Shown: positions 17,238 to 26,425, counted from the stretch's first letter. The stretch: DNA of 64,000 nucleotides from Phycisphaeraceae bacterium (GCA_023898685.1 CP060234.1:2728001-2792000), one strand, 5' to 3'. Numbers and translations are program-made. Notes: generated by a model from the sequence alone, not told the origin.

Positions 17238-19349
17238 CTATGGACAGCCCGCCAAGAAATCGTTGAGGTACCGGAACAGATCGAACGAGTTGATCGTGCC
17301 GTTCTGGTTGAGGTCGGCCGAGGGATCGCCCGCGTCATAGAGCCGCAGATACGCCAACGCGTCGAAGAAATCGAGGCTCCCGTTCAGGTCGAAGTCCGGC
17401 GCGCACGGCTCGGCCGGGCCCACGCTCAGCAGGTAGTCCAGATCGGGCGAAGTGAGATCGGGATCGGGATACAGGATGATCGCGTCGATCTGGTTGCCGC
17501 CCTCGCGCCGGCCCACGCGAAGCTCGGCCTCGCCCGAGGTGTACGCCAGCGTCGCGCCAACCTCCCAGTTGAACAGCCCCGTCGTCGATGTGGAGGTGTT
17601 CACGTCCGGGTCGGTGTCGAACGCCGCGGGGGCGAAGAAGCTGTCGGTGCTGGTTGAGAAGCCGCGGGCGAGGAAGTAGGCGGTGTAGTCACCGGGAGCG
17701 GGCGGCGTGACGCGGTAGACCGCGATGGTCTCGTGGGGCCCCGTGGCGAGGTCGGTCCGCGAACCGGGCGGCGCCTCGATGACCGCACCGTTCGACGCAC
17801 CGGCGACCTGGGTCACCATGTAGACGCTGCCGTCGCCGTCCGGGTCGAGAATCTCGTCGGCGTCCTCCGCCTCGATCACCACACCCAGCGCCGGATCGGG
17901 CCCGTCGCCCTGGCTCGCGTTCCACCACGATGGTCCCACCTCGTCAGGCGTCAGGGGCCGGCGCATGGGCTGTGCGGTCGAGATCTCGTCGGCCCCCACG
18001 TCGGCCGGCAGGCTCCGGGCGTCGCCGTCCATGTCGTCGGTGACGTGGAGATCGAGGGACGCGAGGGTGCCGTCGGCGGGGCCGCCCGCCTGCGGCCTCT
18101 GGAGCCCGTCGGCGGCGGTCGAGAGTGGATCGGCCCCGAGCAGCGTGACGCCCGAGCCGGAAGCGGTGCCGAGCCCGCTCGCGTAGGCGAGGTTGTCGGT
18201 CCAGGTGATGTTGGGGTTGGCGCCGGTCGCGACGCTCTCGCTGTGGTTCGAGACGAGGTTGCCAACGATGGTCACACCGGAGGGCAGGACGGTGCGCGTG
18301 CTGTCCAGCCCCCGGTCGAGGATGAACGCGGGGTCGTTGCAGTCGACGATCGTGTTGTTGGCGATCACGACGTCGGTGACGGGGGCATAGCCCGAAGCCG
18401 GCCCGTCGGGCTCGCCCGCCTCGAGCGCGATAATGCCCTCGGTGCGTCCCAGCAGGCCCTCGAAGTAGTTGTTCCAGATCCGGTGGCCCGGCCCGATGAC
18501 ACGGATGCCGCCCGAGCCGGTCGCGCCCTCTCCGAAGAAGAAATTGCCGTAGACCTGCGCCGCGAAGCCGTGCCGGAGCGTGAGCGTCGCCTTGCATTCG
18601 CGGAAGGTGTTGTATCGATAGACGTTGTTGCCGGTCTTGTTGCTCACCGCCTCGATCTCGCCGTCGGCGCGCTGGAAGAGGTTGTACTCGACCGTGGTCT
18701 CCGAGCTGTCGTCCACGAAGTCGCTCGTGCCGATGCGGATCGACTCCCACCCGTTGTCGGGGCCGACTGGCCTATCGACGAAGTGGTTGTAGCGGATCAC
18801 GTGGTGGTTGGGCCAGTCGCCCCAGACGCACACGGTCACGCCCGAGTGGTCCTGGTTCTCGAACCGGCAGTGCTCGACGGTGTTGTACTGGCCGTAGAGC
18901 GAGACCCAGAAGTAACGCGTGTACCGGTCGGCTGGGTTGTAGTCGACGATGGCGGTGTCGCGGAGCGTGCAGTGCGAGGCGTTGGTCCCCCCGCTGGTGA
19001 AGCGGACGACGTGGTCGCCGTCGCCGAGTGCGCCGCCCTCGAACCGCAGCCCCTCGACAACAAGGTAGCTCCCTCCGATCTCGAGCCGGGAGATCCCATT
19101 GAGCACGACGTGGCCCGGCGTCTGGGCCCGCAGCGTGATGGGCAGGCCCGCCTGGCCGTTGCCCTTGAATTTGATGTACTGATCGGTCCAGTCGCCATTT
19201 GTCATCACGAGTACGTCGCCCGGGGCGATGCTGCTCAGGGCCGAGGTGATCTCTGATGCAGACGAGACGGAGTACTCCACCGCGCCTGCCACGCCCGTCA
19301 GGCAGGCCGAGGTCAGCAGAACCCGGATGGTGTGTGTCGCTCTACGCAT
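17238..19349 (-). CDS. Secreted polysaccharide lyase family 6 (alginate lyase/chondroitinase B type) with dockerin
   Basis: A 703-residue secreted lyase. Residues 1-23 are a signal peptide. Residues about 24-450 form a PL6 beta-helix: GDVLVMTNGDW, the strand pattern, EAVSNKTGNNVYRYNTF and LTLRHG. The catalytic pair is Lys 238 and Arg 259, 21 residues apart, the same spacing as Lys250/Arg271 of chondroitinase B. PL6 enzymes cleave 4-linked uronic acids in alginate or dermatan sulfate by beta-elimination. Residues about 485-630 look like a second beta-sandwich (carbohydrate-binding, EAEDADEIL ... RVGRREGGNQIDAIILYPD). The C-terminus (about 645-703) is a paired-EF dockerin-like domain: DFDLNGSLDFFDAL, DLNQNGTINSFDLF, ending FLAGCP. 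The operon context (symporter, prepilin, LacI) and the lyase across the divergent region favour alginate. Confidence 0.93.
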   Translation of the reverse strand: MRRATHTIRVLLTSACLTGVAGAVEYSVSSASEITSALSSIAPGDVLVMTNGDWTDQYIKFKGNGQAGLPITLRAQTPGHVVLNGISRLEIGGSYLVVEGLRFEGGALGDGDHVVRFTSGGTNASHCTLRDTAIVDYNPADRYTRYFWVSLYGQYNTVEHCRFENQDHSGVTVCVWGDWPNHHVIRYNHFVDRPVGPDNGWESIRIGTSDFVDDSSETTVEYNLFQRADGEIEAVSNKTGNNVYRYNTFRECKATLTLRHGFAAQVYGNFFFGEGATGSGGIRVIGPGHRIWNNYFEGLLGRTEGIIALEAGEPDGPASGYAPVTDVVIANNTIVDCNDPAFILDRGLDSTRTVLPSGVTIVGNLVSNHSESVATGANPNITWTDNLAYASGLGTASGSGVTLLGADPLSTAADGLQRPQAGGPADGTLASLDLHVTDDMDGDARSLPADVGADEISTAQPMRRPLTPDEVGPSWWNASQGDGPDPALGVVIEAEDADEILDPDGDGSVYMVTQVAGASNGAVIEAPPGSRTDLATGPHETIAVYRVTPPAPGDYTAYFLARGFSTSTDSFFAPAAFDTDPDVNTSTSTTGLFNWEVGATLAYTSGEAELRVGRREGGNQIDAIILYPDPDLTSPDLDYLLSVGPAEPCAPDFDLNGSLDFFDALAYLRLYDAGDPSADLNQNGTINSFDLFRYLNDFLAGCP

Positions 19350-19403
19350 CGTCGACTTCTCACCTCTCGAGCCGTGGATCTCAGCCCCGGCGTGTCATTC
19401 TTC

Positions 19404-21362
19404 TCACGCGCCCGACGCCGCAGCCGACGCACGGCCCACGTCCTTTGCAGGCGTTTCGCCGCCCGCTCCGCTGTCGTCAGAGTGGGCCTCTCTCGCATTC
19501 CTATCGAACGATCGAGCCGCCAGGATCAGCACGCCCCCGACCAGCCCCACGAATCCGCCCACGAACACGATCGCGGCACGGTCACTCAGGTCGTTTTCCT
19601 TGATCGGCAGCAGGCTGAGCAGGGCGATCGCCCCGCCCATGATGGCCGCAAACGTCCCGACAACACGGAGCTGCTGCCCGTCGTTCGCCTGCCCCACTTC
19701 GCGCTCGAAGTCGATCGGCGTGTGCATCCGCGTGAAGAACTCGCCGACCTGTGCCCGGTAGCCCGCCGACGCCGAACGCCAGAGCGGGATCGTGGCGCAG
19801 AACGCGAGTATCCCCGTCGCGAGGTTGATCAGGACGGTGCGGTGATAGGGCCAGCCGGTGACCACCCACGACCCGATCCAGCCCGGCAGCGAGGCAGAGC
19901 GGTCGGGCCCCAACATATGCGCCCACCAGCCCTTGCCCGCCCCGAACGACCACGCGGAGGGAATCAGCGTGACGAGCACCGTCGCCATCGCCGCCCAGGG
20001 CGGGACGCGCCGGATGAACAGCGAGAGACAGAGGGGGACGGACATCGGCAGCGTGAGCATCGCGCCCACGTTGAGCATCGCCTCGAAGACGCCCTTGCCA
20101 CCCTCCTGGGCCGCGAAGTAGAGCGCGAGCAGAATGATGATCAGGCCCAGCGCAACGGAGGTGATCTGCCCCAGCAGGTAGCTCAGCCCGGGGCCCGGTT
20201 CGCCGACCCCGAAGAGCCTCCCGAACATCGGGTAGATGTCCCGGGTGAACACCGCGGCGTTCTTGTTCAGCCCGCTGTCCATCGAGCTCATCGTCGCGCT
20301 GAGCATCGCGACGACCATCAGGCCGATCAACCCCGCCGGCAGCACGTTCAGGCCCGCGATCGCGTACGCCGCCTCGGCAGGCTTGCTCATCTGCACCGCC
20401 GCGACTTGGTCGGCCCACTCGAGCCTCGCGACGATGGGCGGGATGAACCAGAAGAGCATGCCCGCGAGCATGAGCCCACCCGCGAGCAGCGCGGCCATCC
20501 TCGCTTCCTTGCCGTTCTTGACGCCGAAGTATTTCTGGGCGACGTCGATCGTGCTGAACGTTACCGTCTTGTAAATCAACGCCGCGATCGCGAACTGCCA
20601 GGTGTACTTCCAGTAGTCAGGATTGGTCGCGTCGGCGTTGTGCTCGCCGGGCCTGGTGATGATGCCGAAGTGGTTGGCGAGCCCCGCATCGTGGATGCCC
20701 TGGAGCATGCCCGACACACCCCCCACCTGGCGCAGGCACAGGAACGCGACCAGCAGCGTGAGGGGGATGAGGATGAGACTCTGGAGCACGTCGGTCGCCA
20801 TCACCGCCCACGATCCGCCCGCGACCGAGTAGACCAGCACGACCGTCCCGGTCACGAGAATCACGAACGACACCTCGCCCATGCCCAGGGCCGTGGCGGG
20901 CCCGGTGAAATCGAACACGGCCGCGATGAAGATCGCCAGTCCCCACAGCCAGATCGACGCGTAGAGCAGCCCCAGCACCGCGTAGAGCCAGGCGTAAACC
21001 TGCTGCGTCGCGGGCCCGAAGCGCATCCTGATCACCTCGGGCGCGGTGATCGCCCGCAATTGCCGGAACCACGGCGCGAGCAACGCCGCGTGCACCGCGA
21101 ACGCCAACACGTTCGCGAAGAAGATCACCATGATCGACCAGCCGCTCTCGTAGGCCGCCCCCGCCGCCCCGGTGAACGTCCAGGCACTGAATGCGCCCAT
21201 AAAGGCGCTGGCCCCGACGAGCCACCACTTGCCCTTCGCCCCGGCCCGGAAATAGTCGCTCACGTTGCTGTTGAAGCGGCGCAGCACGACGCCCACGGCG
21301 ACCAGGAAGACCAGGTAGCCGACGATGACGCCGTACTCGATCCAGCCTCCCGGGTCGCTCAT
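19404..21362 (-). CDS. Sodium:solute symporter (SSS family), probable sugar or oligouronate importer
   Basis: A 652-residue inner-membrane protein with about 13-15 transmembrane segments. It opens with YGVIVGYLVFLVAVGVVLRR, followed by SDYFRAGAKGKWWLVGASAFMG, the conserved first loop of SSS transporters, and APEVIRMRFG. The segment ATMSSMDSGLNKNAAVFTRDIY contains the family sodium-site serines. The C-terminal extension beyond about residue 560 includes a soluble loop (YRAQVGEFFTRMHTPIDFE) found in longer SSS members. It lies 54 bases upstream of PL6 in the operon. In alginate users SSS proteins take up the unsaturated products, so that is the likely job (inference). AAGGA precedes the ATG. 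Confidence 0.92.
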   Translation of the reverse strand: MSDPGGWIEYGVIVGYLVFLVAVGVVLRRFNSNVSDYFRAGAKGKWWLVGASAFMGAFSAWTFTGAAGAAYESGWSIMVIFFANVLAFAVHAALLAPWFRQLRAITAPEVIRMRFGPATQQVYAWLYAVLGLLYASIWLWGLAIFIAAVFDFTGPATALGMGEVSFVILVTGTVVLVYSVAGGSWAVMATDVLQSLILIPLTLLVAFLCLRQVGGVSGMLQGIHDAGLANHFGIITRPGEHNADATNPDYWKYTWQFAIAALIYKTVTFSTIDVAQKYFGVKNGKEARMAALLAGGLMLAGMLFWFIPPIVARLEWADQVAAVQMSKPAEAAYAIAGLNVLPAGLIGLMVVAMLSATMSSMDSGLNKNAAVFTRDIYPMFGRLFGVGEPGPGLSYLLGQITSVALGLIIILLALYFAAQEGGKGVFEAMLNVGAMLTLPMSVPLCLSLFIRRVPPWAAMATVLVTLIPSAWSFGAGKGWWAHMLGPDRSASLPGWIGSWVVTGWPYHRTVLINLATGILAFCATIPLWRSASAGYRAQVGEFFTRMHTPIDFEREVGQANDGQQLRVVGTFAAIMGGAIALLSLLPIKENDLSDRAAIVFVGGFVGLVGGVLILAARSFDRNAREAHSDDSGAGGETPAKDVGRASAAASGA

Positions 21363-21441
21363 CGCGGGTCCTTCGTGGTGCTCGTGCGCACGGCTCGTGC
21401 CCCCGTGAATCGGCCCGCCATCTGAGCCCCGGCAGGACCGG

Positions 21442-22455
21442 TCAGCCTCCGTTGGCGGTCTGTCGGACGTCGTATCTGGCCTTCGTCGGGTCGAGGGAGG
21501 CTTGCGCGGCGTCGAGGGCCTCGAGTTGCCTGGCGTGGCCGTCGACGTAGAGGTAGTTGGCCTTCCCGATCATCATGTCGCGATCATCGAGTATGGTCGT
21601 CTCTCGGCCTCCCTGCGTGGGGGCTCCGGGTCCGAGGACCCGATACTTGCCCCCGCTGTGCCGCTGCGGATCGCCGCTGCCCATCGGGTCACCTTCGATG
21701 TCGCCCTTGGCCCGCCAGAATGGCGTGTTCTCGTCGGCATCGAGGAACGCATCCCCGCTGTCACCGTTGATGAGCCGCATGCTTGGGAAGGTGATGTTCG
21801 AGTAGCGCCAGGGCGGAGCGACGTAGTAGTTGTCGTCCGGGCCTGTCGGCACGGTGTGCGACCAGTTCTGCCCCTCCCAGGTCGATCCCCCGGTGGGCGA
21901 CACCGCCTGATTGATGAACGTCTGGCGATGCTGGTCGACGTAGGGACGGGCCTGCCGGTTTGCGCGTGACAGCGGATAGTGATACTTGCTCCAGGTTAGC
22001 GGCTGGATCAATTGCCGGTTCATGCCATAGCCGCAGACGAAGCTGATCTGCACGCCCTGCCCGGAGGGGTCGCCGTCGAGCGACGACAATTCCTCGTTTG
22101 TGTACGCCGGTTTCCACGACGGGCAGCGGAACACCTCCGAGCGTTCGTCACGCTCGCCCGTTCCGCCCAGGTACTCGTTCATGACCTGCCACCAGTACTT
22201 GGTCTGACCGGTGTCGTAGTCCTCGCCCCATTCCGGCACATACGGCCAGAGGATCTCCTCCTTGTAGTCGGTCCCCCAGGTCGCGTGCCCCGTCGCCGTC
22301 TGTTTCAGGTTGCTCGTGCACACCGTCGACATCGCCGAATCCCGCGCCTTGCCCAACGCCGGGAGCAGGATGCCGATCAGCAGGGCGATGATCGCGATGA
22401 CCACGAGCAGTTCGATGAGCGTGAATCCGCGGTGCCGCATGTTCGGTCCCTTCAT
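21442..22455 (-). CDS. Prepilin-type N-terminal cleavage/methylation domain protein
   Basis: A 337-residue secreted pseudopilin-like protein. The N-terminus has the type II secretion/type IV pilin signature: a short basic leader (MRHRG), cleavage before Phe, FTLIELLVVIAIIALLIG and ILLPALGKARDSA. A soluble domain follows (CRCPSWKP-like region FRCPSWKPAYTNEELSS), ending in ANYLYVDGHARQLEA, a common feature of planctomycete prepilin-like proteins. Two starts are possible, 22455 (with GGAG upstream) and 22440 (five-residue leader, AAGGGA upstream). It sits inside the uronate operon between a dockerin protein and the symporter, suggesting it is co-expressed with polysaccharide breakdown, perhaps in a surface structure that handles the polymer (inference). 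Confidence 0.88.
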   Translation of the reverse strand: MKGPNMRHRGFTLIELLVVIAIIALLIGILLPALGKARDSAMSTVCTSNLKQTATGHATWGTDYKEEILWPYVPEWGEDYDTGQTKYWWQVMNEYLGGTGERDERSEVFRCPSWKPAYTNEELSSLDGDPSGQGVQISFVCGYGMNRQLIQPLTWSKYHYPLSRANRQARPYVDQHRQTFINQAVSPTGGSTWEGQNWSHTVPTGPDDNYYVAPPWRYSNITFPSMRLINGDSGDAFLDADENTPFWRAKGDIEGDPMGSGDPQRHSGGKYRVLGPGAPTQGGRETTILDDRDMMIGKANYLYVDGHARQLEALDAAQASLDPTKARYDVRQTANGG

Positions 22456-22520
22456 CGGCCGTCTCCGGGCCCAATCGCGTCCGCGGCCGTTTCCGACCGC
22501 GGACGCGGAGTTTCAATCAA

Positions 22521-25118
22521 TCACGGGCAGCCGGCCTGGAAGGCCGCGATGAACCCGGTGATGTCCGCGAGGTCATACACCCCGTACGGCGGGGCGAAGT
22601 CGGCCTGCGGCGTCTGGTTGAGGAACGCCGAAACGAACGTCGTGATGTCCGACAGATCGAGCACGCCGTAGGGCGGCGCCAGGTCGGCCGGGCACGGGTT
22701 GGCGGTGTTGGTCGACACCGCGATGTTGTCGACGAGCAGGTCGATGAACGCGGCGCCGCTCGTGCCGATGGAGATCTGGTTGAAGTCGTAGGTGAGCGGG
22801 TTGTCGTCGCCCGCGCCGTCGCCCGAGTCGACGCCCTGCGTCGCCTCCAGGCCGTCGAACAGGAAGGTCACGAGGTTGACGTCGCGGCCCAGGCCGCCAT
22901 CGTGGGCCCGCTCGACCCTGATCGCGACGTGGTGGGCGTCGTTGTCGTCGAGCGAGAACATCGGGTCCTCTGTCGTGCCGCCCAGCGAGCGGGTCGAGCC
23001 GCTGAGCAGACCGTTGGGCAGATCACCCCGCACGGTGGCCGTGCTCGACGAACTCACGCCCGTGTCGGTCTGCACCATGTACCCCGGGTCGTCCCCGGTC
23101 TGGCTCGAACCGTCGGCCGAAACCGCCGTGCCGCCGTCGCTGTGGATACCGAAGCGGAACCTCCGGTCCGAGTCCGGGATCGCTCCGTTCAGTCTCACGT
23201 CGAACTCGAACGTGACCGAGTCTCCCGGGGTTGCGAGCGTCACCGGCTCGATCGCCGCCGAGATGGCCCGTGTGCTCGTCGTCAGCGAGAATTCGTTGAG
23301 CGCGTTGCCCGTCCCGATGCCCGCAGTATCGTCGACGAGGGTCACCTCGAAGCTCGACGTCCCCGTGGACATGTACCACGCGAAACCGACGTCGGCCGCG
23401 TCGTTCACCGCGCCCTCCAGGGTCCCGTCGTTCTCGCGGTCGCCGTCCTCGAAGCCGTCGTTCGTCGCGAAGGCCGGCTCGGTCCCAACGTTGGTCTCGA
23501 CCGCGATGTTGTCGATCACGTAGTCGACGAACGAAACGCTGTTGGTGCCGAACGAGATCTGGTTGAACACGTACGCAAGCGGCGCGGGGTCGCCCGCCCC
23601 GTCGTCGGTGCCACTCGTCGCCTCGACGCCGTCCATGCGGAACGTGACGTCGTTGACGTCCATGCCGAGATCGGTGTCGGTGCGGCGGCGCACCTCGATC
23701 TCCACGCGGTGCGTGTCGTTGTCGTCGAGCGAGAACGCCGGGTCCTCGGTGGTGCCGCCGAGTGATCGCGTGGAGCCGGCCAGCAGGCCGTTGGGCAGGT
23801 CGCCCCGCACGGTGGCGGTGCTGGACGAACTCACGCCGGTATCCATCTGCACCATGTAGCCCAAGTCATCGACCGCCTCGGTCGCGCCATCGGTTGTCAC
23901 CGGCGTCCCGCCGTTGTTCTCGATGCCGAAGCGGAAGCGGCGGTCCGAATCCGGGATGATCCCGCGGAGCCTCACGTCAAACGAGAAGCGGATGTAGTCC
24001 CCGTCGGCCATCAGCTCGACCGGCTCGATCGCGGCCGACATGGCCCGCGTCGAGGTCGTCAGCGAGAACGGATTGATGACGTTGCCCGTGCCGATGCCGG
24101 CCGAGTCGTCGATCACCTGGACGTCGAAGCTGCTGGTCCCGGTCGACTTGTACCAGGTGAACCCAGTGTCGCCCGCGTCGTTGACCGCACCCTCGGGGAT
24201 GCCGTCGTTGTCGCGGTCGCCGTCCTCGAAGCCGTCGGTCTGCGGGATGGTCTCGTCCGCGGTCGTATAGTCGACAAGGATGCTGTCGATCCGGTAGTCG
24301 AGCGACGCGCCGCTCGTCCCGAACGCCACGTAGTCGAACGTGTACGGCAGATTGAACGCCTGGATGTCCTCCACCGCGTCGGCCACGCCCTGCTGGGCGA
24401 GCTCGCCGTCGAAGGTGATCGCGACGTTGATGTTGTCGCCAGAGCGGCTCAGCAACAGCTCGAGCATCCTGGCCGTGTTGCCCAGGTAGTAGCTGGTGTT
24501 CGCCGAGGTCGCGCCGAATGAAACGGACGAGCCGCCCAGGATGCCGTCCGCCTTGTCGCCGTAGATCGCGTAGGTATTCCCCTCGCCCGTCCCGATGTCG
24601 ATCAGCGCGAGGTAGCCGGTGTCGTCGTCCGAGACGGTCGAGTCGTCGTTGTCCATGTCGAGCAGCGGCGTGCCGTTCGAGCTGTAGAACCCGAACCGGA
24701 ACCGCCGATCGCTGTCGGCCGTCGGAAACGCCCCGCCGTCGGTCGGGTCGACCGGATTCTCGGTCGCTCGCACCACGACCCGCATGCGGACGCGGTCACC
24801 GTCGTTGAGCGTCACCGGGTCGAACTTCGCGGCGAAGGCCCGCGTGAAGCTCGTCATCTCCGTCACGTCGAGGGCGCTGCCCTGATTGATGCCCCCGGTG
24901 TCGTTCGCCACCGACACGACCACGTCGGTCGCGCCGCGAGCGAGGTACCAGGGCACCCCCACGTCGCTCGGGTTTGTCGCCGCCCCGTCCAGGATCAGGT
25001 CGTTGTCCCGGTCTCCATCACCGAATCCGTCCTGGATCAGCACCGTCGTGTCCGCCGCCGCAGTGGCGCCGATGAGCATCGCGGCAAGCAGGCCGGCCTT
25101 CACACTTCTCTCACTCAC
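22521..25118 (-). CDS. Secreted protein with three tandem jelly-roll-like domains and a dockerin
   Basis: An 865-residue secreted protein starting at a GTG (25116-25118), chosen because a strong GAGGGGAG lies 6 bases upstream and the signal peptide SVKAGLLAAMLIGATAAA follows at once. Three repeats of about 255 residues begin near residues 30, 294 and 554, each opening DGF(G/E)DGDR(D/E)ND and containing a DSDRRFRFG segment and a late D-x-I-x-V strand. Repeats 2 and 3 are close copies (both have GVSSSSTATVRGDLPNGLL), repeat 1 is more distant. Residues about 808-865 are the dockerin pair: CPADLAPPYGVLDLSDITTF and DFAPPYGVYDLADITGF, ending QAGCP. No catalytic motif is recognised; a polysaccharide-binding surface protein is likely (inference). 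Second gene of the LacI operon. Confidence 0.85.
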   Translation of the reverse strand: MSERSVKAGLLAAMLIGATAAADTTVLIQDGFGDGDRDNDLILDGAATNPSDVGVPWYLARGATDVVVSVANDTGGINQGSALDVTEMTSFTRAFAAKFDPVTLNDGDRVRMRVVVRATENPVDPTDGGAFPTADSDRRFRFGFYSSNGTPLLDMDNDDSTVSDDDTGYLALIDIGTGEGNTYAIYGDKADGILGGSSVSFGATSANTSYYLGNTARMLELLLSRSGDNINVAITFDGELAQQGVADAVEDIQAFNLPYTFDYVAFGTSGASLDYRIDSILVDYTTADETIPQTDGFEDGDRDNDGIPEGAVNDAGDTGFTWYKSTGTSSFDVQVIDDSAGIGTGNVINPFSLTTSTRAMSAAIEPVELMADGDYIRFSFDVRLRGIIPDSDRRFRFGIENNGGTPVTTDGATEAVDDLGYMVQMDTGVSSSSTATVRGDLPNGLLAGSTRSLGGTTEDPAFSLDDNDTHRVEIEVRRRTDTDLGMDVNDVTFRMDGVEATSGTDDGAGDPAPLAYVFNQISFGTNSVSFVDYVIDNIAVETNVGTEPAFATNDGFEDGDRENDGTLEGAVNDAADVGFAWYMSTGTSSFEVTLVDDTAGIGTGNALNEFSLTTSTRAISAAIEPVTLATPGDSVTFEFDVRLNGAIPDSDRRFRFGIHSDGGTAVSADGSSQTGDDPGYMVQTDTGVSSSSTATVRGDLPNGLLSGSTRSLGGTTEDPMFSLDDNDAHHVAIRVERAHDGGLGRDVNLVTFLFDGLEATQGVDSGDGAGDDNPLTYDFNQISIGTSGAAFIDLLVDNIAVSTNTANPCPADLAPPYGVLDLSDITTFVSAFLNQTPQADFAPPYGVYDLADITGFIAAFQAGCP

Positions 25119-25124
25119 GGTTGG

Positions 25125-25150
25125 CTCCCCTCGATGGGACGATGTGCAAG
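25125..25150 (-). promoter_or_regulatory. Strong ribosome binding site for the GTG start, next to a TGTGCAAG motif
   Basis: On the minus strand GAGGGGAG (25125-25132) stands 6 bases before the GTG start of the triple-repeat dockerin gene and decides that start. Immediately upstream, on the plus strand at 25143-25150, is TGTGCAAG, the same word found repeatedly at 26306-26442 in the main control region. Confidence 0.5.
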
Positions 25151-25189
25151 TCGTCTCCGTTGGATGATGCGGGCCGCCCCGCCTCCGGT

Positions 25190-26263
25190 TCACTCCGATT
25201 CATCACCGCGGGCGCGCCCCGCGGAGCGTTGGTTCCACCGCCTCGGATCGACCAGCTCGGGCTCGATCGTCACGATCGCACGCGTCGGCTCGTCGGGCCG
25301 CTGCATCCGCCAGACGAGCTGCTCGACCGCCTTCTCGCCGATCAGCTCGGGCCTCACGTCGACGCTCGCCGGCCTCGGGTCGAGCGCCTCAAGGATGGGC
25401 TCGTTGTCGCACGACATCACCTCGATGTCACGCCCGGGCTCGATCCCCTGTTCGCGCAGCGCCCTGTAGACCTTGACCGTCAGCCGGTCGCGGGGTACGA
25501 ACACCCCCGTCGGCCTCGGGTTCATCGCGAGCAGTTGCTTGACCACCTGGTCGGTCTGCGCGTCGCCGAAGTCCTCGCGGCGGCTCGGACGCCGGCTCGA
25601 CGGGTTCTCCGCGATCATCTCGCACGTCGCCCCGTACTCCTCGACCGTCTCGACGAACGCCTCGGCCCGGGAGCGGAAGCCCATGTGCGTCGGGCTGAAA
25701 TACAGATAGGCCAGATGCCGGTGCCCCAGCCCAAGCAGATACTCCGCGGCCAGCCGCCCGATCACCTCGTTGTCCGGGCAGACCCGGTCGCCCCAGTAGC
25801 CTCGGCTCGACCGCTGCGAGAGCACCCACACGCTCGGGTGCGGCGAGAGCGTCTTGCGGAGTTCGGGAGAGGGCGCGTAGCCGTGCAGCAGCAGGCCGTC
25901 GATCTGCCCCTTCGCAACGTCGGGCGGCAGCCGGCCCTCTTCGCCCACCTGCCCCACGATCAGGTTGAAGCCGTGCTCGGTGAGCGACTTCTCGACCGCG
26001 TGGAACACCGCCGCGGTGACGGGTGCCCGCGCGAACATCGCGTCGGTGCCGACCATCAGCAGCCCGATGGTGCCCGTGGTGACTCGCTTCATGCCCGCGG
26101 GTCTGGGTCCCCGCCGCCTCGCCGGCGGCGTGTAGCCCAGTTGCCGCATCGCACGCTGCACGGCCGCGACCGTCTCGGGGGCGACACCCGGGCGTTTGTT
26201 GATCACTCTCGACACGGTCGAGTGTGATGTTCCAGCGATGCGGGCGACTTCCACAATGCTCAT
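25190..26263 (-). CDS. LacI family transcriptional regulator
   Basis: A 357-residue repressor-type regulator. The N-terminal helix-turn-helix is textbook: IVEVARIAGTSHSTVSRVIN, followed by the hinge RRRGPRP region. Residues about 60-345 form the periplasmic-binding-protein-like effector domain (TIGLLMVGTDAMFARAP, IDGLLLHGYAP, VFVPRDRLTVKVYRAL, MSCDNEP). The start at 26263 has GGAG 7 bases upstream; an ATG six codons earlier is possible. It is the first gene of the minus-strand uronate operon and is divergent from the PF05426 lyase gene, so it most likely controls both by binding in the 215-base gap. The inducer is probably a uronate breakdown product (inference). Confidence 0.93.
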   Translation of the reverse strand: MSIVEVARIAGTSHSTVSRVINKRPGVAPETVAAVQRAMRQLGYTPPARRRGPRPAGMKRVTTGTIGLLMVGTDAMFARAPVTAAVFHAVEKSLTEHGFNLIVGQVGEEGRLPPDVAKGQIDGLLLHGYAPSPELRKTLSPHPSVWVLSQRSSRGYWGDRVCPDNEVIGRLAAEYLLGLGHRHLAYLYFSPTHMGFRSRAEAFVETVEEYGATCEMIAENPSSRRPSRREDFGDAQTDQVVKQLLAMNPRPTGVFVPRDRLTVKVYRALREQGIEPGRDIEVMSCDNEPILEALDPRPASVDVRPELIGEKAVEQLVWRMQRPDEPTRAIVTIEPELVDPRRWNQRSAGRARGDESE

Positions 26264-26305
26264 CGGGAAACTCCGATCCACGCAGCGTACTGGGCGGCAC
26301 AGATA

Positions 26306-26324
26306 TGTGCAAGATCAATGTGCA
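26306..26324 (+). repeat. Pair of TGTGCA direct repeats, candidate operator half-sites
   Basis: ATGTGCAAG and ATGTGCAGG (TGTGCA at 26306-26311 and 26319-26324) are repeated 13 bases apart just upstream of the LacI start. A second pair stands at 26426-26442. Direct rather than inverted order is unusual for LacI proteins, so another regulator, or a composite site, is possible. Confidence 0.45.
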
Positions 26325-26337
26325 GGAATTTCATCGT

Positions 26338-26354
26338 TTTTTCGGCGCGAAAAA
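26338..26354. promoter_or_regulatory. Perfect palindrome in the LacI/lyase control region
   Basis: TTTTTCG-GCG-CGAAAAA is a perfect 7-base inverted repeat around a 3-base centre, midway between the LacI start and the lyase promoter. Its A/T arms stand out in GC-rich DNA. It could be the operator of the LacI regulator. It is unlikely to be a terminator because it precedes both genes. Confidence 0.4.
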
Positions 26355-26380
26355 CTCTCGCAATTGAAGGAAAACGGCCA

Positions 26381-26409
26381 TTGACACCTACAATGGACGG
26401 TGGCATACT
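26381..26409 (+). promoter_or_regulatory. Sigma-70 type promoter for the PF05426 lyase operon
   Basis: TTGACA at 26381-26386 is a perfect -35 box. After 17 bases comes CATACT at 26404-26409, a 4 of 6 match to the -10 consensus. Transcription would begin near 26416, leaving a leader of about 63 bases before the ATG at 26479. Confidence 0.7.
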
Positions 26410-26425
26410 GTGAACTTCCAGGGAT

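Noticed and set aside
19332..21425. A 697-codon open frame on plus across the symporter gene
   Set aside because: It is rich in Arg, His, Pro and Glu without any domain or hydrophobic pattern, while the minus strand codes a clear 652-residue SSS transporter. It is an antisense artefact of high GC.
23023..23765. Long plus-strand frames opposite the triple-repeat dockerin gene
   Set aside because: They arise because the repeats are GC-rich and keep the opposite strand open; they repeat themselves exactly where the true domains repeat.
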